Source: Lateolabrax maculatus
Taxonomy: Eukaryota; Chordata; Actinopteri; Acropomatiformes; Lateolabracidae
Length of the DNA: 64,000 nt
Assembly (NCBI GenBank): GCA_031216445.1
Contig: CM062202.1
Span: 1,480,001-1,544,000 of the forward strand
Direction: 5' to 3'
Shown here: piece by piece, positions 41,837-53,354 of the stretch
Numbering within the stretch: position 1 is the first letter of the stretch
Layout: every line of letters starts with the position of its first letter
Made by a program: the position numbers and the translations under genes
The notes under the pieces: generated by a model
The model's database searches: none
The model's input: the letters and a program-made list of their open reading frames with translations, nothing else
What the model was told of the DNA's origin: nothing

Positions 41837-42230
41837 ATGACTAAAGAGGAGAACCTGGAGGTGCAGGAGAAGGAGAGGCACGACCGGGAGGAGCAGGAGG
41901 AGGGCAGGGTCCAGAGAGAGGAGGAGGAGGCCCTGACCGAGGAGGAGGAGGAAGAGGAGAAAGAGGAGGAAGAAGAGGAGGAATATGAGCTAGAAGAGGA
42001 GAAGGAGGGGGAGGAGAGGGTGGAGGACGAGGAGGAAGACGAGCAGGAGGAGGAGCGGGAGGAGAGAGAGGAGCAGGAGGAAGAGGGGGATCTGTCGGCC
42101 GGCCGGGAGCTCGAGGCCGAGCCGGAACCGGAGCCGCTGTCGGTGTCCGAGTACCAGAGTCCGGTTCACGAGCCACGCCGCCGAGCCATGGTGCACCCCT
42201 CCGCCCAGGCTCCGCTGCCCAAAGACTACA
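41837..42230 (+). CDS. clip3: clip3 coding exon 2 (first coding)
   Basis: Acceptor at 41813/41814, ATG at 41837. Encodes the acidic N-terminal region and HPSAQAPLPKDY. GTACGT donor in phase 1. The donor sequence is repeated 94 bases downstream. Confidence 0.93.
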
Positions 42231-44358
42231 GTACGTCATACCACCTTAAATATACACTGTCATACCACCTTAAATACTCACTGTCATACCCTCCTGCCCT
42301 GGTATCCTTTACTTAAACACTACAGTACGTCATACCACCTTAAATACACACTCACACCCCTAACTATAGGTTACAGTTTGCCATACCACCTTAAAATCAT
42401 ACACTGAATGTGTGGCGCACAACACATCATCTTTAAAGTGTATTAAACGATTTCAAGTGATTTGCTGTTGATCAGTCGTGGCCAGTTGGATCTGATGTTG
42501 TCATGGCAACGCCTTCACAGGGCGGTGGAGTGATGAACCAAAATAAGAGTTTGGAGTTTGGAGAAGGTGTTTTATGTTACAGACGGACGGACGGATGGAG
42601 CTTTGATCGATCAGTAGCTTTAAAAAGCTTTGGCATGACTGAATGGACTACAGGCTCGTTGGTATTCATCAGACAAACTCAGCAGGCCGACTCCATTATA
42701 CTCTGTGTGTGTGTGTGAATACACAGCGGTCCTCCTTAACAGCCTCACAAGCAATTTTCTGTCCTAAATGTGTCTGAAAGTGTAAATGTGAAGCTGTGAG
42801 CTGAGTTTTAACAGGTTTTAGCCAGTTATTCACTGATATTTATTACATTCCTGCTGCTACATGTTGACTCCTGTTACTCTATAATGTTATCCCATAGAAA
42901 TGTGTTTGTTTTTAATTTACTACAAAACTGAGCCAAAAACGAAGCCAAAAAGCAGTTTGTGTACTCTGGCTGTAAATGAAGAAGAGGATTTTCCTTGACT
43001 TGGCGGTTACACACCTCCAGTGAATTAATGTATTTATCGTGCTCGGACAGATAGAAACAAACACAGAAACACTTGATTCCTAGAATCTATGGACTGTTGA
43101 TAATAATCAGGTTTCATTTACATGTACATTTATTCCTCTGACACATGCTTTTGTCAGAAGTGGCGGGTAAATGAGACGAACTCAGAGCACCACCTGTGTC
43201 ACAAGGTGTGTTGAGTTAGACTCGAGTGCAGAGAAAACCAGATGTTGCCGTACTCTCGTTCAAATATTAGCACTACTTAAAACAAGGGGAGGTCATTCAT
43301 TTTGAATAGATGCAGCCGCTGAAGGACTCCTGAGCTGTTGAAAGTTTGTTGTCATTGCTCAGACTGCAGAGCTGGCAGGAAGAGAAACTGCAGAGCTCAC
43401 AGGTCTCTTCTGATCTGATGAGGGGATCTGCTGTTTTACTTTTACTTTCCCTCTGCTCGTTCCTCATCTGTTCATCTTTCCTCTTGTACTTTCCTTCATT
43501 CTCCTTTTCTGTTCCTTGCGTACTTATTTCTGGTCTCGTTGTCTCTGGTTTACTAACTAACTTCCCTCCGTCCGTCTCCAGCCTTCACCTTCTTCGACCC
43601 CAATGACCCGGCCTGTCTGGAGATCCTCATGGATCCCCAGACCACCATCCCGGAGCTGTTCGCCATCGTGCGTCAGTGGGTTCCCCAGGTGCAGCACAAG
43701 ATTGACATCATCGGCAACGAGGTGAGAACACACAAACACACCAACACACTGAACACAGTTTAAATTTACAGTAATTTATGAAATAGAAATACCAAACACT
43801 TCTGCAATGTGAGGATTTGCATATTTTCTTTTCTTTTCAGTTAAGTTCTTTTAGTGTAAAACAGTGGAACAATAAAAACTAATGTGCACAAGGAATTATA
43901 ACATTTAAAAAATAATAGAATAGATAAAATACAATAAAAAATGCTGAACTACAAGACCTGAGGAATGTTCCTGACTTCCTGCATGCATTTCAACAAACCA
44001 TGTTGCGTTTTATAAATCAGTGAAAGAATTTAGAACTGAGAAGCAACAAACATAAAGCCTGGGTGAAATGTTTTCTCTCCTTCTGGTCCGAGGCACCACT
44101 GGGCAGCAGAGTCCTGAATAAAGTGTATAACAGATTTACGGCTTTCTTTAGACGGACAGGAGAGCTGTACAGTAGTCTGGCCTGCGAACAGCAACACAAC
44201 AGAGGCTGTTAAAGCTGCAGCTCTCTGTTGGCTGCTGGCACAAACTTTTAACCCGTCGTGTTTAACTGCACATCTGTATCGCCTGCTCGACGTCTGGCAT
44301 CGAGCCTGAATCCACACTCGGCTGTCATTGTCACATTGACCCAGATTCAATCCTCTGG

Positions 44359-44402
<44 letters not shown>

Positions 44403-44746
44403 GCAGATAATGAACAATGAAATCCCTGTGAGCAGCGTGATGTTGGTATCAGAGCTGTGAGAGAAAACGCTGGACTTCACATTTCACATTTCATTCTGTT
44501 CAAGACACAAATCATGATCCAAATTTTACAATAATAATAATAAAAAAACAGGATTTAAAGCCAGACTGTTGTTAACATAAAGGGTCTGACCATTAGAGAC
44601 TTCCTAACGCTTCCCTTAACCTGAAACATAATTTTAACTGGTGGAGACCTCCTTTTTGTCCCAAATGGGAGGTGAGTCCCCACAATGTCAGTAACACAAG
44701 CACATAAAAATGATAATGACCCAGTTAAAATGGCTGCATGGACTTG

Positions 44747-44777
<31 letters not shown>

Positions 44778-47700
44778 CTGAGAGAAAGTGGTGCAGAGAG
44801 AAACAGAGAGAGAGAGATGGAAAGTCATTGAGACTCCACTGTGACTCAGCAGGAAGCTGACTCAGCCTGGAGGAGTAAAACACAAGGAGCAGACAGTGAC
44901 ACGACTCAGGAAGAGTGACAGTCGCTTCCATGTTCACAGAGGCCCTGTTTATAAGCCTCGTATCATTATTTTTTACTTAATGTGGAATCAAGGTGGTGTA
45001 TAAAATAACTAAAGATTAAATAAACATAACCCTATTCAACAGTATGTAATGTGGTTCACTCCAAACCTCTACAGAAGGATTATAATTAAAACTAAAACAT
45101 GTTTTAAGGAACAGCACATCCTACAATCCCAAGAACATTGTGAGTTAATGCTGGCACCATCGTTGACTGTATATAATTATTTAAAATACAATTATTTAAT
45201 ATATGTATATATATTTTAATACGAAGGCAATGTGCTGTTTAAATAAGTGAAAACACAACAGGGAACTGCCAGCACACTCTTTCGTGTTTGATTAACTGAA
45301 GACAAATCACTGAGGAAATGAGGATCATACTAAATTATCCAACTTACAGTAAAAGCTGCTGTGACGGTTTCTCTTCTCTCACTGAGGTTTTCTGACATTG
45401 AACTGAGATGGTGCTGGGACAGGTGCAGGAGTGAAATGGCAGCGAACATATAAACCAGTGTTCTCCTTCTGCTGTCCTCCTCAGATCCTGAAGCGTGGCT
45501 GCCACGTGAACGACCGCGACGGTTTGACCGACATGACGCTGCTTCACTACAGCTGCAAGGCTGGAGCTCACGGAGTTGGTGAGACACTTATTTAATATGG
45601 ATCCAGTCAGTCTGACACAGCCCTGCTCGACTGCACTGCAGCATGTATAGGAAGGTAATCAGTTCAAGGACAAGCCTGCCGTTATCTTTCAATTTTTAAG
45701 AAAATCGTATCAAAAGAAGTGATTATACTTACAGATATAGTCTGTTTAGCCGAAGCTTGACAGAGCTTATTCCTCTATGCGTAGAGTCACGAATTGGCCT
45801 TAACAATCTGTACGATGTACAGCACCTTCTGTCCTTAGACCCTCAATTCAGATGAAAACCCCACAAAATAACCTTTTTAATAGGACAGAAGGGACAAACG
45901 TCAGGAACAGAGGTTTATCAGATCAAACACAATACGTCCTAGAAATGGTATAAAGTCCAACATCAGGTGGTGAGTTCGGTCCTCACTGTGTGTGCAGGCG
46001 ACCCGGCGGCCGCGCTGCGTCTCACCAGCCAGCTGATCTCTCTGGGCGCCGACGTGAGTCTGAGGAGCCGCTGGACCAACATGAACGCCCTGCACTACGC
46101 CGCTTACTTCGACGTCCCAGAACTGATCCGAGTGCTGCTCAAAGCCACTAAACCAAGAGGTACGCACACACACAGACCACATCGCTGGATCACACACTGT
46201 GAACAATCGACTTACTCACTAAACACTGGAAGCTGCAGCTCAGGAGCGGAGGTTAGTCTGTTATTTCTTCCTGTTTGTCGTCTCCACAGTGTTGAACTCC
46301 ACATGCAGTGATTTCCACTATGGTACAGCTCTGCACATCGCTGCCTCCAACCTCTGCCTGGGTGCAGTCAAATGTCTGCTGGAGCACGGAGCCAACCCCA
46401 CCATCCGGGTAAAAACACTTCACCTTACACTCTTCTGTCTGACATGTGTTCGTGTTAGCAGTTTTCTGTTTGCTCTAACCAGTAGGTTACAACCGACACA
46501 TCCGTCTTTCCGACCTCATTTTCTGTCTTTTCAGAAGCCATCATTGAGCGCTACAACCTGTCAAATAGAAATATTCTAGATATCTTGTGCATCATTTTAT
46601 ATAAGATTTATTTAGATTTTATTGATTTGGTCCTTGCACACTCGTTTTGAACTCGTTTTGCACTTGAATGTACCCGTGCGCTCTTAAATGTCGACTTTCA
46701 GATTGATTAATTGATCGAACTAAAAAAAGGTCTGGGCTGCCTTCGCCCCCTCTCTCCCTGCAGAATGATAAGGGCCACGTTCCAGCGGACGTGGTCCCTG
46801 ACCCCATGGACATGAGCCTGGACAAGGCGGAGGCCGCCATGGTGGCCAAAGAGCTGAAGCAGCTGCTGCTGGACGCCGTCCCCCTGAGCTGTAACCTTCC
46901 CAGAGCCACGCTGCCTAACTACGACAACATCCCGGGAAACCTGATGCTGACCTCACTGGGACTGAAGCTGGGAGAGCGCGTGCTGCTGGACGACATGAAG
47001 GTCAGAGGCTTTCATTAGTCTGTCCACAGGCTGAGATTAACGCCAACGGTTCTTATACAGATACTGGAAAAAATGTGTTGATGTATTTTAAAGTAGCTGA
47101 TGGTAAATAAAAATATGCTTTTCTTTATTAGATAAAATGTGCACAGAGACGTAGGGAACATACAGTACAACCAGTTGGAATTGGCAATTAAGTTTTCTAT
47201 TGAAGTTACATTTAGGTATGTGTAATAATAATAATCAACTTTCATTCTGAATGAGCGAGTGATCGCCTCTACCTGCTCAAGAATGAACTAGATCATGTCC
47301 AATCAATTTAGCTCCTTGACAAATCAAATCTCAGTTATTACCAGCTCACGTTTTAGTTTCAACCCAGGTCTGCAGGAGAAAGGAAAGCAACATAAACCTC
47401 CAAACTCAGAGATCTGTAAAGGATCTGTCTTACTTTCTGAAAAGAAAGATAGAGCATCACTGCATCATACGAACAATAGATTACCTGTTACGTAAAAAGC
47501 ACGTACGTAAAAATGATCACAAATGGTTAAATCTGGCAGTCCCAAGGTAGCTCTCAGCGGGGGCCTCGGATTCACAGTTTGCAAACGAGTCTAATGCAAT
47601 AATCGACAGAAACAAGAAGCACAGCGGCGAGCTGCTCGCACCGAATGAGTTCCACCGTGCACAAGTATTACACTGGCTGTGTGTTGGTTGTCCTGGATTG

Positions 47701-50700
47701 GCGAGCTGGGGGGTGGGGGGCTCCTTCAATCACATATGTTGTGGTTGCAGCTAGAGAGGAAGATGTGCGACCAGTTACCAACAAGGAACCCCACAGTGTT
47801 GTTCTTATACATGTAAAAGAGACTCACAGATGGTCAAACTGCACTAAAGTTACAGGAACCAGAAGCTCCTGTTGGCTTCAGCGTGAACCTGAACATCAGT
47901 TTTCCACTGGTGGTGGTTGGGGGAGAATAATGGGGCTTGTTGCTGATGCATTTCCTTTCCCACCCTTGTTTAGTTTCCAAATAACTGTAATTTCTTTTAC
48001 AGCCACATGCACTATTAGTTTACATTTTCCACTGAAAAAAGAAAAGGACACATGTACTGTACAAGGTGTATTAAAACAGCTATTGAACAATGTAGAAACG
48101 TCCGTAAGCAAGACACGGAGTAGAGTCCACTTCCAGGCCTGATGATCTTTAAACTGTACGAGGAACAAATAAAATTGGTGTATCCAGAAGTGCCTAGTCA
48201 AAGGTAGCCGGACTTGCTTGGATCGAACTAGTTTGTACGACATATCTTTCACCTGCGTCGGCAGGCGGACTGGAAAGCCTGCCGCCAAAGAGAGGGGCGA
48301 GACCAGATGTATAGTACATATACTATAATAGTATATAGTTGGTTAAATATACACAAGAAGAAATTCAGATTTACGCCTGCTAGTGAATGCATTCTTGCAT
48401 TAAAGTTGGGGGTTGTTTTGTGTGATGGCTGCCGTGCTGTCATGGCTGCCGTGCAGTATGAGCTCTGAACAGTGTGTTCTCGCTGTGTACACTCACTGTA
48501 GCTCCCGAGAGACCAGAGCAGAGACGACAGCCCGCCTTCAAACCTCAAACAGGTTGGTTGGACCGGGCGCCGGCTGGAGCGCAGACTAACTGAACTGACT
48601 CACCACTCTGACAACACGTTCTCTTCCTGTCACATGACCAATTAAGATCCGTTTACCTTCACTCCATCTGTAGCGTTGATGTATGTGCTGCGGTACATTT
48701 CCTCCCTCTCCCTTTCATAAAATCCAACAGCAGACCCCTCAGACTATCTGCCTAAACGCAACCTAACCAGCTAACGGATCTCTGCAGTCATGTTTCAGGC
48801 GTGGAAGAGAGTTCACGTCTGACGTCAGAGCTTTATCTCTCTGTCTCTGTTTCAGACCGGCACTCTGAGGTTTTGCGGTACTACAGAGTTCGCCAGCGGT
48901 CAGTGGGTCGGCGTGGAGCTCGATGAGCCGGAGGGAAAAAACGACGGCAGCGTGGGTGGCGTCCGCTACTTCATCTGCCCCCCTAAACTAGGTAACAGCT
49001 GCTACCATGATGCCTTTAAGCAAGTCACCCCTGCAGAGAGTTTGCAGTTTGTATGTATGAATATGGAAGGCTAGGTAGAGCTACAGCCACATTAAACATT
49101 TAAAGGCAACCAGTGTTTCATAAACATAATGGAAATTCAGCTTTCTGCTTAATGTTTAAATATCTGGTGCAGTGATGACAATGTTGCATATATGTTTTTT
49201 GTCATATTGCTGCCATCTGCTGGACTGGACCTTTGGAGCTGGAAATCACTAATCTTAGATCTGAAACAGAGCAGCTAAAAGGCTCTGCTTCTCTAATAAT
49301 AAGCTCTAATTCTAGCAATAAGCTCTCTAACAATAAGCTACAGTTATTGATAGTGCGAGAAATTCAAACAGGGACCTGTGTCTTCTCTTGATTGGCTACT
49401 GCTTTTTTTAAAATTGGGATCGAAAATAAAGTAAAGAAAAAAGAATAAGAATAAAGAAAGTTTTTGCCATCATTTCATTTTATTCTGTATGACTTGAAGT
49501 AATATTGACATGGTTAGTAGTAAAAGGAAGGACATGGTGAAGATCAAACCAGAGCTTAAAGCAGAGTGAATAATGGACAAACACGACTCCAACGGGACGA
49601 TATTGTCGGTCTGCGCCAGGTGGCTTTGATGTTTGAGTGCGTTTTGTCATTTTCTGCCTTGCAGGTATTTTTGCTCCGGTGTCAAAGATTTCCAAAGCTG
49701 TGGATCAGACACCTTCATCTGTCACCTCCACCCCCCGAACCCCCCGCATGGACCTGGCATCCCGCCTCGCTGGAAAGACCAAGAAGAAGGAGAAGAAGGA
49801 GAAGGAGAGAGAGAAAGGTATCAGATATCTTCAAACTGGAATCACAGCATTTTGGAAAAGAGCATTCAATTGATTGTTTATTGCCGAACCAGGTGTGAGT
49901 GTTTGTGGTTCAGTATGTTGGTATCAGCCCATGTACTCAGTGTTATAGAGTGTGTTTACTGTGTGATCTCAGCCCAGAAGAAGAAGACGTCAGTAGCCAG
50001 TCTGGATCCAGAGGGACTGAATGTGGAAGTTGGAGATCAGGTGTTGGTGGCCGGACAGAAAAACGGCACCGTTCGCTTCTATGGAAAAACCGACTTCGCT
50101 CCGGGTCCGTCTGCTGCTCTTCAGCTCATTCTCTATAAGCTGTACACTGTAGCTCAGTAGGCTTGTTAGCAGCACTTGACATTTGATTCTGTTTAAATTA
50201 AGTTGTCATTAATCTAGAACCAGATTTTTTTTCATTCTTAGCTGATCTGTACCAGCACTGAACCTTCAGCCAAGAAAATAAAAAAATAAATACATATACT
50301 TTCATTTTACACAGTATTACACAAATACAAGTGAAACATAGGGAGAATTGGGCAGATTATCTGGGCTCTTTGTTTTTTTTCGTGTTATTACAGTTCTTAT
50401 TATTTTACTTATTGAGTGAATCTAAATGAATACTTTTATAACACTGCATTTGGCCTAACAAATGTTAAACTGTATGTGTATGTGAACTATGCTGCTCAAT
50501 AACACCTTTTTTGGGGAGAAAAAACAAAATAGGATTTTTTTTATCTTCCTTCTTCTCATGAGGCTGTAGACTGTCTGCCTTTTCCTTCATGAGCTGTTTG
50601 CGTCCCTGCAGGTTACTGGTTTGGTATCGAGCTGGATCAGCCGACAGGAAAACACGACGGCTCGGTGTTTGGAGTCCGCTACTTCAGCTGCCTGCCCAAA

Positions 50701-51995
50701 TACGGAGTGTTTGCTCCGCCCTCCCGTGTCCAGAGGTGAGACAGTTACAGCAGGATATAATCAATGGAGAATATAGCAGGACGTTCAGACCGGTGTAGTG
50801 CTCCATTATAAACTTTTACTTTAGTTATGTTTTCTTCCTCTACAGAAGCATCAATATGTTAAAGCATCAGTAAACTTTCATTGTTGTTTTGTCAGAATCG
50901 GAGGTCCTAAAGACGGCTCGCAGAATGACAAATCCATGGTGAAGAAAGTCCACCAAGTCACCAGTAAGTCTGTTTCATTGTTGAATCCGATTGATTTACA
51001 GGATCTGATTTATAAACCTGGAAAAAGCATCACTGGGTTGTTAGTTTGTGTTGTGAGGGCGGTTAGAGCTTACTGACCGTTACATGTAGTTAATGGTGAT
51101 GTCACCCTTGTATTACTGTCACTAACAGACTGTTATTTGTTTGTCTGTGTCCTGCAGTGTCGCAGCCCAAGCGTAACTTCAACACGATGCGTTCCCCTAA
51201 AGACCTGACCTCTGAGAGCTCCATATCCAGGTGAGAACACAGAGTGGCAGGCTGCTGATAACCCGTCAGGCTACGTTCACACTATCTCAAGGGAGTTATG
51301 ACTAATAATATGACTATATATAAATATATATGACTATTCATTTTTATACCATTTTGCTACTAATACTTAAGTACTTTTAGATACTTTTTCAATGTAGAAC
51401 TTTATTTTTATATTGCAGTATTGCTACTTTTACTATCTGAATGAGAGTTAAATGAGAGTTGGTTGTATGAGGGTTCATGGTCGATATAGCAGTATATCCA
51501 TCTTGTCTGTGTTTAATCATCTTGTAGAACAGACTTTGGTTCATGTGATATTTGCTTTTTTCTTTCACTTCTGTGATATTAACCTGTGTCAGATATATGT
51601 GAACTTTTAGAGTTTCCCAGTCATAATCACAATTATATTAATTATATAATGTTGACGAGGAAAGTCTTTAGAAGTCAGAAATTATTAATGACTTTAACTC
51701 CAGCATGACGTGAATGTGTCACTTCCCTGTTTAAATGTTCATGAAACAATAAAACATCTGAATTTGAGAAGCTTTTACCAGGCGGTGTACTAAAACCGCT
51801 GTTTCCTCCTCCTCTTCTTCTTTTTTCCTCATCCTTCAAAACTCCTCTTCTCCACGCTCCTACTTCTTCCTCATCTTCACCTCCTCTTCCATCCCCTTAT
51901 CTTCACTTTATCTCCCTGCTCCTTTCTTCTTCTCCTCCAGGTTGCTGTTCTGCTGTTGGTTTCCGTGGATGCTGCGTGCTGAAATGCAGTCCTAA
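41837..51995 (+). CDS. clip3: CLIP3 / CLIPR-59, CAP-Gly and ankyrin membrane adaptor (gene span, 13 coding exons)
   Basis: Family knowledge: CLIP3 (CLIPR-59) associates with trans-Golgi and plasma-membrane lipid rafts through C-terminal palmitoylated cysteines. It binds AKT and modulates tubulin through its CAP-Gly domains. Seen: thirteen exons join in phase into 628 codons plus stop. Residues about 4-95 are extremely Glu-rich. The conserved core starts at HPSAQAPLPKDYTFTFFDPN. Ankyrin repeats lie in exons 4-7 (NMNALHYAAYFDVPELIRVL, then YGTALHIAASNLCLGAVKCL). CAP-Gly 1 has GKNDGSVGGVRYF (exon 8). CAP-Gly 2 has GKHDGSVFGVRYF (exon 11). The C-terminus is LLFCCWFPWMLRAEMQS with the Cys-Cys pair at 615-616, essentially identical to what I recall for human CLIP3 (547 residues). 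The excess length is in the acidic N-terminus. The start ATG lies 23 bases into exon 2. Confidence 0.97.
42215..42400 (+). repeat. Short tandem duplications carrying the clip3 exon 2 donor
   Basis: CATACCACCTTAAATA-type units occur at about 42237, 42261, 42330 and 42381. The longer block ACTACAGTACGTCATACCAC is present at 42225 and 42319, so the splice donor itself is duplicated. Confidence 0.88.
43582..43721 (+). CDS. clip3: clip3 coding exon 3
   Basis: Encodes TFTFFDPNDPACLEILMDPQ, TTIPELFAIVRQWVPQVQHK and IDIIGNE. CTCCAG acceptor, GTGAGA donor. Highly conserved CLIP3 segment before the ankyrin repeats. Confidence 0.97.
45485..45578 (+). CDS. clip3: clip3 coding exon 4
   Basis: Encodes ILKRGCHVNDRDGLTDMTLL and HYSCKAGAHGV, the first ankyrin-type repeat. 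CTCAG acceptor, GTGAGA donor, phase 1. Confidence 0.97.
45998..46159 (+). CDS. clip3: clip3 coding exon 5
   Basis: Encodes GDPAAALRLTSQLISLGADV and SLRSRWTNMNALHYAAYFDV to KPR, the central ankyrin repeat. GTACGC donor. Confidence 0.97.
46290..46408 (+). CDS. clip3: clip3 coding exon 6
   Basis: Encodes VLNSTCSDFHYGTALHIAAS, NLCLGAVKCLLEHGANPTIR, the third ankyrin repeat. CCACAG acceptor, GTAAAA donor. Confidence 0.97.
46764..47000 (+). CDS. clip3: clip3 coding exon 7
   Basis: Encodes NDKGHVPADVVPDPMDMSLD to NYDNIPGNLMLTSLGLKLGE and RVLLDDMK, linking the ankyrin block to CAP-Gly 1. CTGCAG acceptor, GTCAGA donor. Confidence 0.96.
47001..48855 (+). other. clip3: clip3 intron 7
   Basis: A 1.85-kb intron. 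The part at about 47520-48560 has a higher GC content and several open frames, and may be an unclassified transposable-element fragment. I could not recognise it. Confidence 0.45.
48856..48991 (+). CDS. clip3: clip3 coding exon 8 (CAP-Gly 1)
   Basis: Encodes TGTLRFCGTTEFASGQWVGV, ELDEPEGKNDGSVGGVRYFI and CPPKL. GKNDG is the CAP-Gly motif that binds the EEY/F tail of tubulin. TTTCAG acceptor, GTAACA donor. Confidence 0.97.
49665..49817 (+). CDS. clip3: clip3 coding exon 9
   Basis: Encodes GIFAPVSKISKAVDQTPSSV, TSTPRTPRMDLASRLAGK and a Lys/Glu-rich run, the Ser/Thr/Pro and basic linker between the CAP-Gly domains. GTATCA donor. Confidence 0.95.
49973..50104 (+). CDS. clip3: clip3 coding exon 10
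   Basis: Encodes AQKKKTSVASLDPEGLNVEV and GDQVLVAGQKNGTVRFYGKT, the first half of CAP-Gly 2. CTCAG acceptor, GTCCGT donor. Confidence 0.95.
50612..50735 (+). CDS. clip3: clip3 coding exon 11 (CAP-Gly 2)
   Basis: Encodes GYWFGIELDQPTGKHDGSVF, GVRYFSCLPKYGVFAPPSRV. GKHDG is the second CAP-Gly signature. CTGCAG acceptor, GTGAGA donor, phase 2. Confidence 0.97.
50896..50963 (+). CDS. clip3: clip3 coding exon 12
   Basis: Encodes RIGGPKDGSQNDKSMVKKVH and QVT. GTCAG acceptor, GTAAGT donor. Confidence 0.95.
51158..51230 (+). CDS. clip3: clip3 coding exon 13
   Basis: Encodes MSQPKRNFNTMRSPKDLTSE and SSIS. CTGCAG acceptor, GTGAGA donor, phase 2. Confidence 0.95.
51941..51995 (+). CDS. clip3: clip3 coding exon 14 (membrane-targeting tail)
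   Basis: Encodes RLLFCCWFPWMLRAEMQS and TAA. The Cys pair is the known palmitoylation site for Golgi and raft targeting. CTCCAG acceptor. Confidence 0.96.
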
Positions 51996-53092
51996 CCACA
52001 TCCTCCTCCTCCTTACTTCCACCAGATCGATCTCTCCACTCTCCTTTCTCTTCATCTTTTACTTTTCTCTCTCTTAGTCTCTTCAGACTTTCCCTGTCGT
52101 TGGTCAAACTTCTAGTACTGAAACCCCGTCTCTCTTACTCTCAGCCCAAATCCCTCTAATTTAGCCGTTCTATAGCAAAATCTATAGTGCCTTGTATCTG
52201 ATCAAAATGTCCTGCATTCCTTTAATAATTTAATGCGAATCCAGCTCTGCTAAAGCAATTCCCCTAAAATATTCTCTTTACCCCTCAACACATCTTATTA
52301 TTGTGTTTCAACAAGTTCTCATCTCATTGTCTCAGCTTGGTATTCGTCCATGTTGTATCTTTGTTTTGGGGGCAGAAAAACTGCTGTTCAGTTTCTTTAA
52401 GGACAACAAAAACCACATAACTTTAGTTTGTGCTGCTACATGTTTTCATTTTTGCTGCTATTCAATTTGGGTCTCACCAAATCTGGAAATGAACGCCAAG
52501 GTTGGCTCCAGCTATCTTAAAATGAGGAAATAATGCAGATGTTTTGACTGGCGGGTGGCAGTTCACAAAAAATGTATGTATACTCATCAAATCCCATAAT
52601 ATGCTCTGCATAAGTAGCCTGGGAACCAGAAGAATCTGCAAGCTCATGTTTTATTTGCTCTGGCAGATACGTCTGCCCCCCCTCCCGTTCAGACAGTTTG
52701 TAGTGGTCCTTGGCAATGGAAAATGAACTGAGAGGTTCCAGACTAATATGCATTTACGAATAGGCCTGGTGATGCCAGGCTACTGCACAAGTTCCACAAC
52801 ACAAACTACAATGACATTTGCCAAACAAATGGTATGATTGTATACTATTACACTCCAAACTGCATCTCACACTTATGTCACATTGAGAATTTCAAGTGAC
52901 AGTTTCAAACACAACAATGTGTGAAAATGATGTAGCTCAAATCGTTTGCGCACTTCCATAGAAAATGTTTCAGGTATCAAGTTGTAGTGCTGGACCCAGA
53001 TCTGGCTGTCGCCTCCTCACTTTTCATCTGAGACCAAGAACTTCATTTAACGCCTGCTGTTGTGTACATTTACAGTCTCTCCCTCCTCCCAG

Positions 53093-53354
53093 TACAATAG
53101 ATCCTGTTGAGGCCGCCGACATGGACACTCCTGAAGACACACTGAACGTGTTTCGGAGCAGCCTTGAGTCGAAGAATAGTTTCTCCACTCAGAGAACCAT
53201 GGTTACACATGTAACAGCGAGTGTAAAAGTCAGCGCTTTAGATCCGCTCATAAACCTAGAAAACTTTATAACTTTAGACTTTGTGAAGAACTTCTATCAC
53301 GTGCATGCTTTAAACTCAGATGTCAAACTGAAAACAGGGTTAATCATTTACTGA
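53093..53354 (+). other. Possible alternative last exon of clip3
   Basis: A pyrimidine-rich CTCCTCCCAG acceptor is followed by an open frame in the phase needed by exon 13. It would replace the CCWFPW tail with STIDPVEAADMDTPEDTLNV and about 67 more residues. I recognise no homologue. It may be chance. Confidence 0.25.

Noticed and set aside
41841..42239. Pro-rich 132-codon minus-strand open frame
   Set aside because: Antisense shadow of the Glu-rich clip3 exon 2.
47645..48288. Open frames of 130-165 codons in clip3 intron 7 suggesting a nested gene
   Set aside because: No recognisable domain, overlapping frames on both strands and no promoter or poly(A) context. At best an unclassified transposon fragment.
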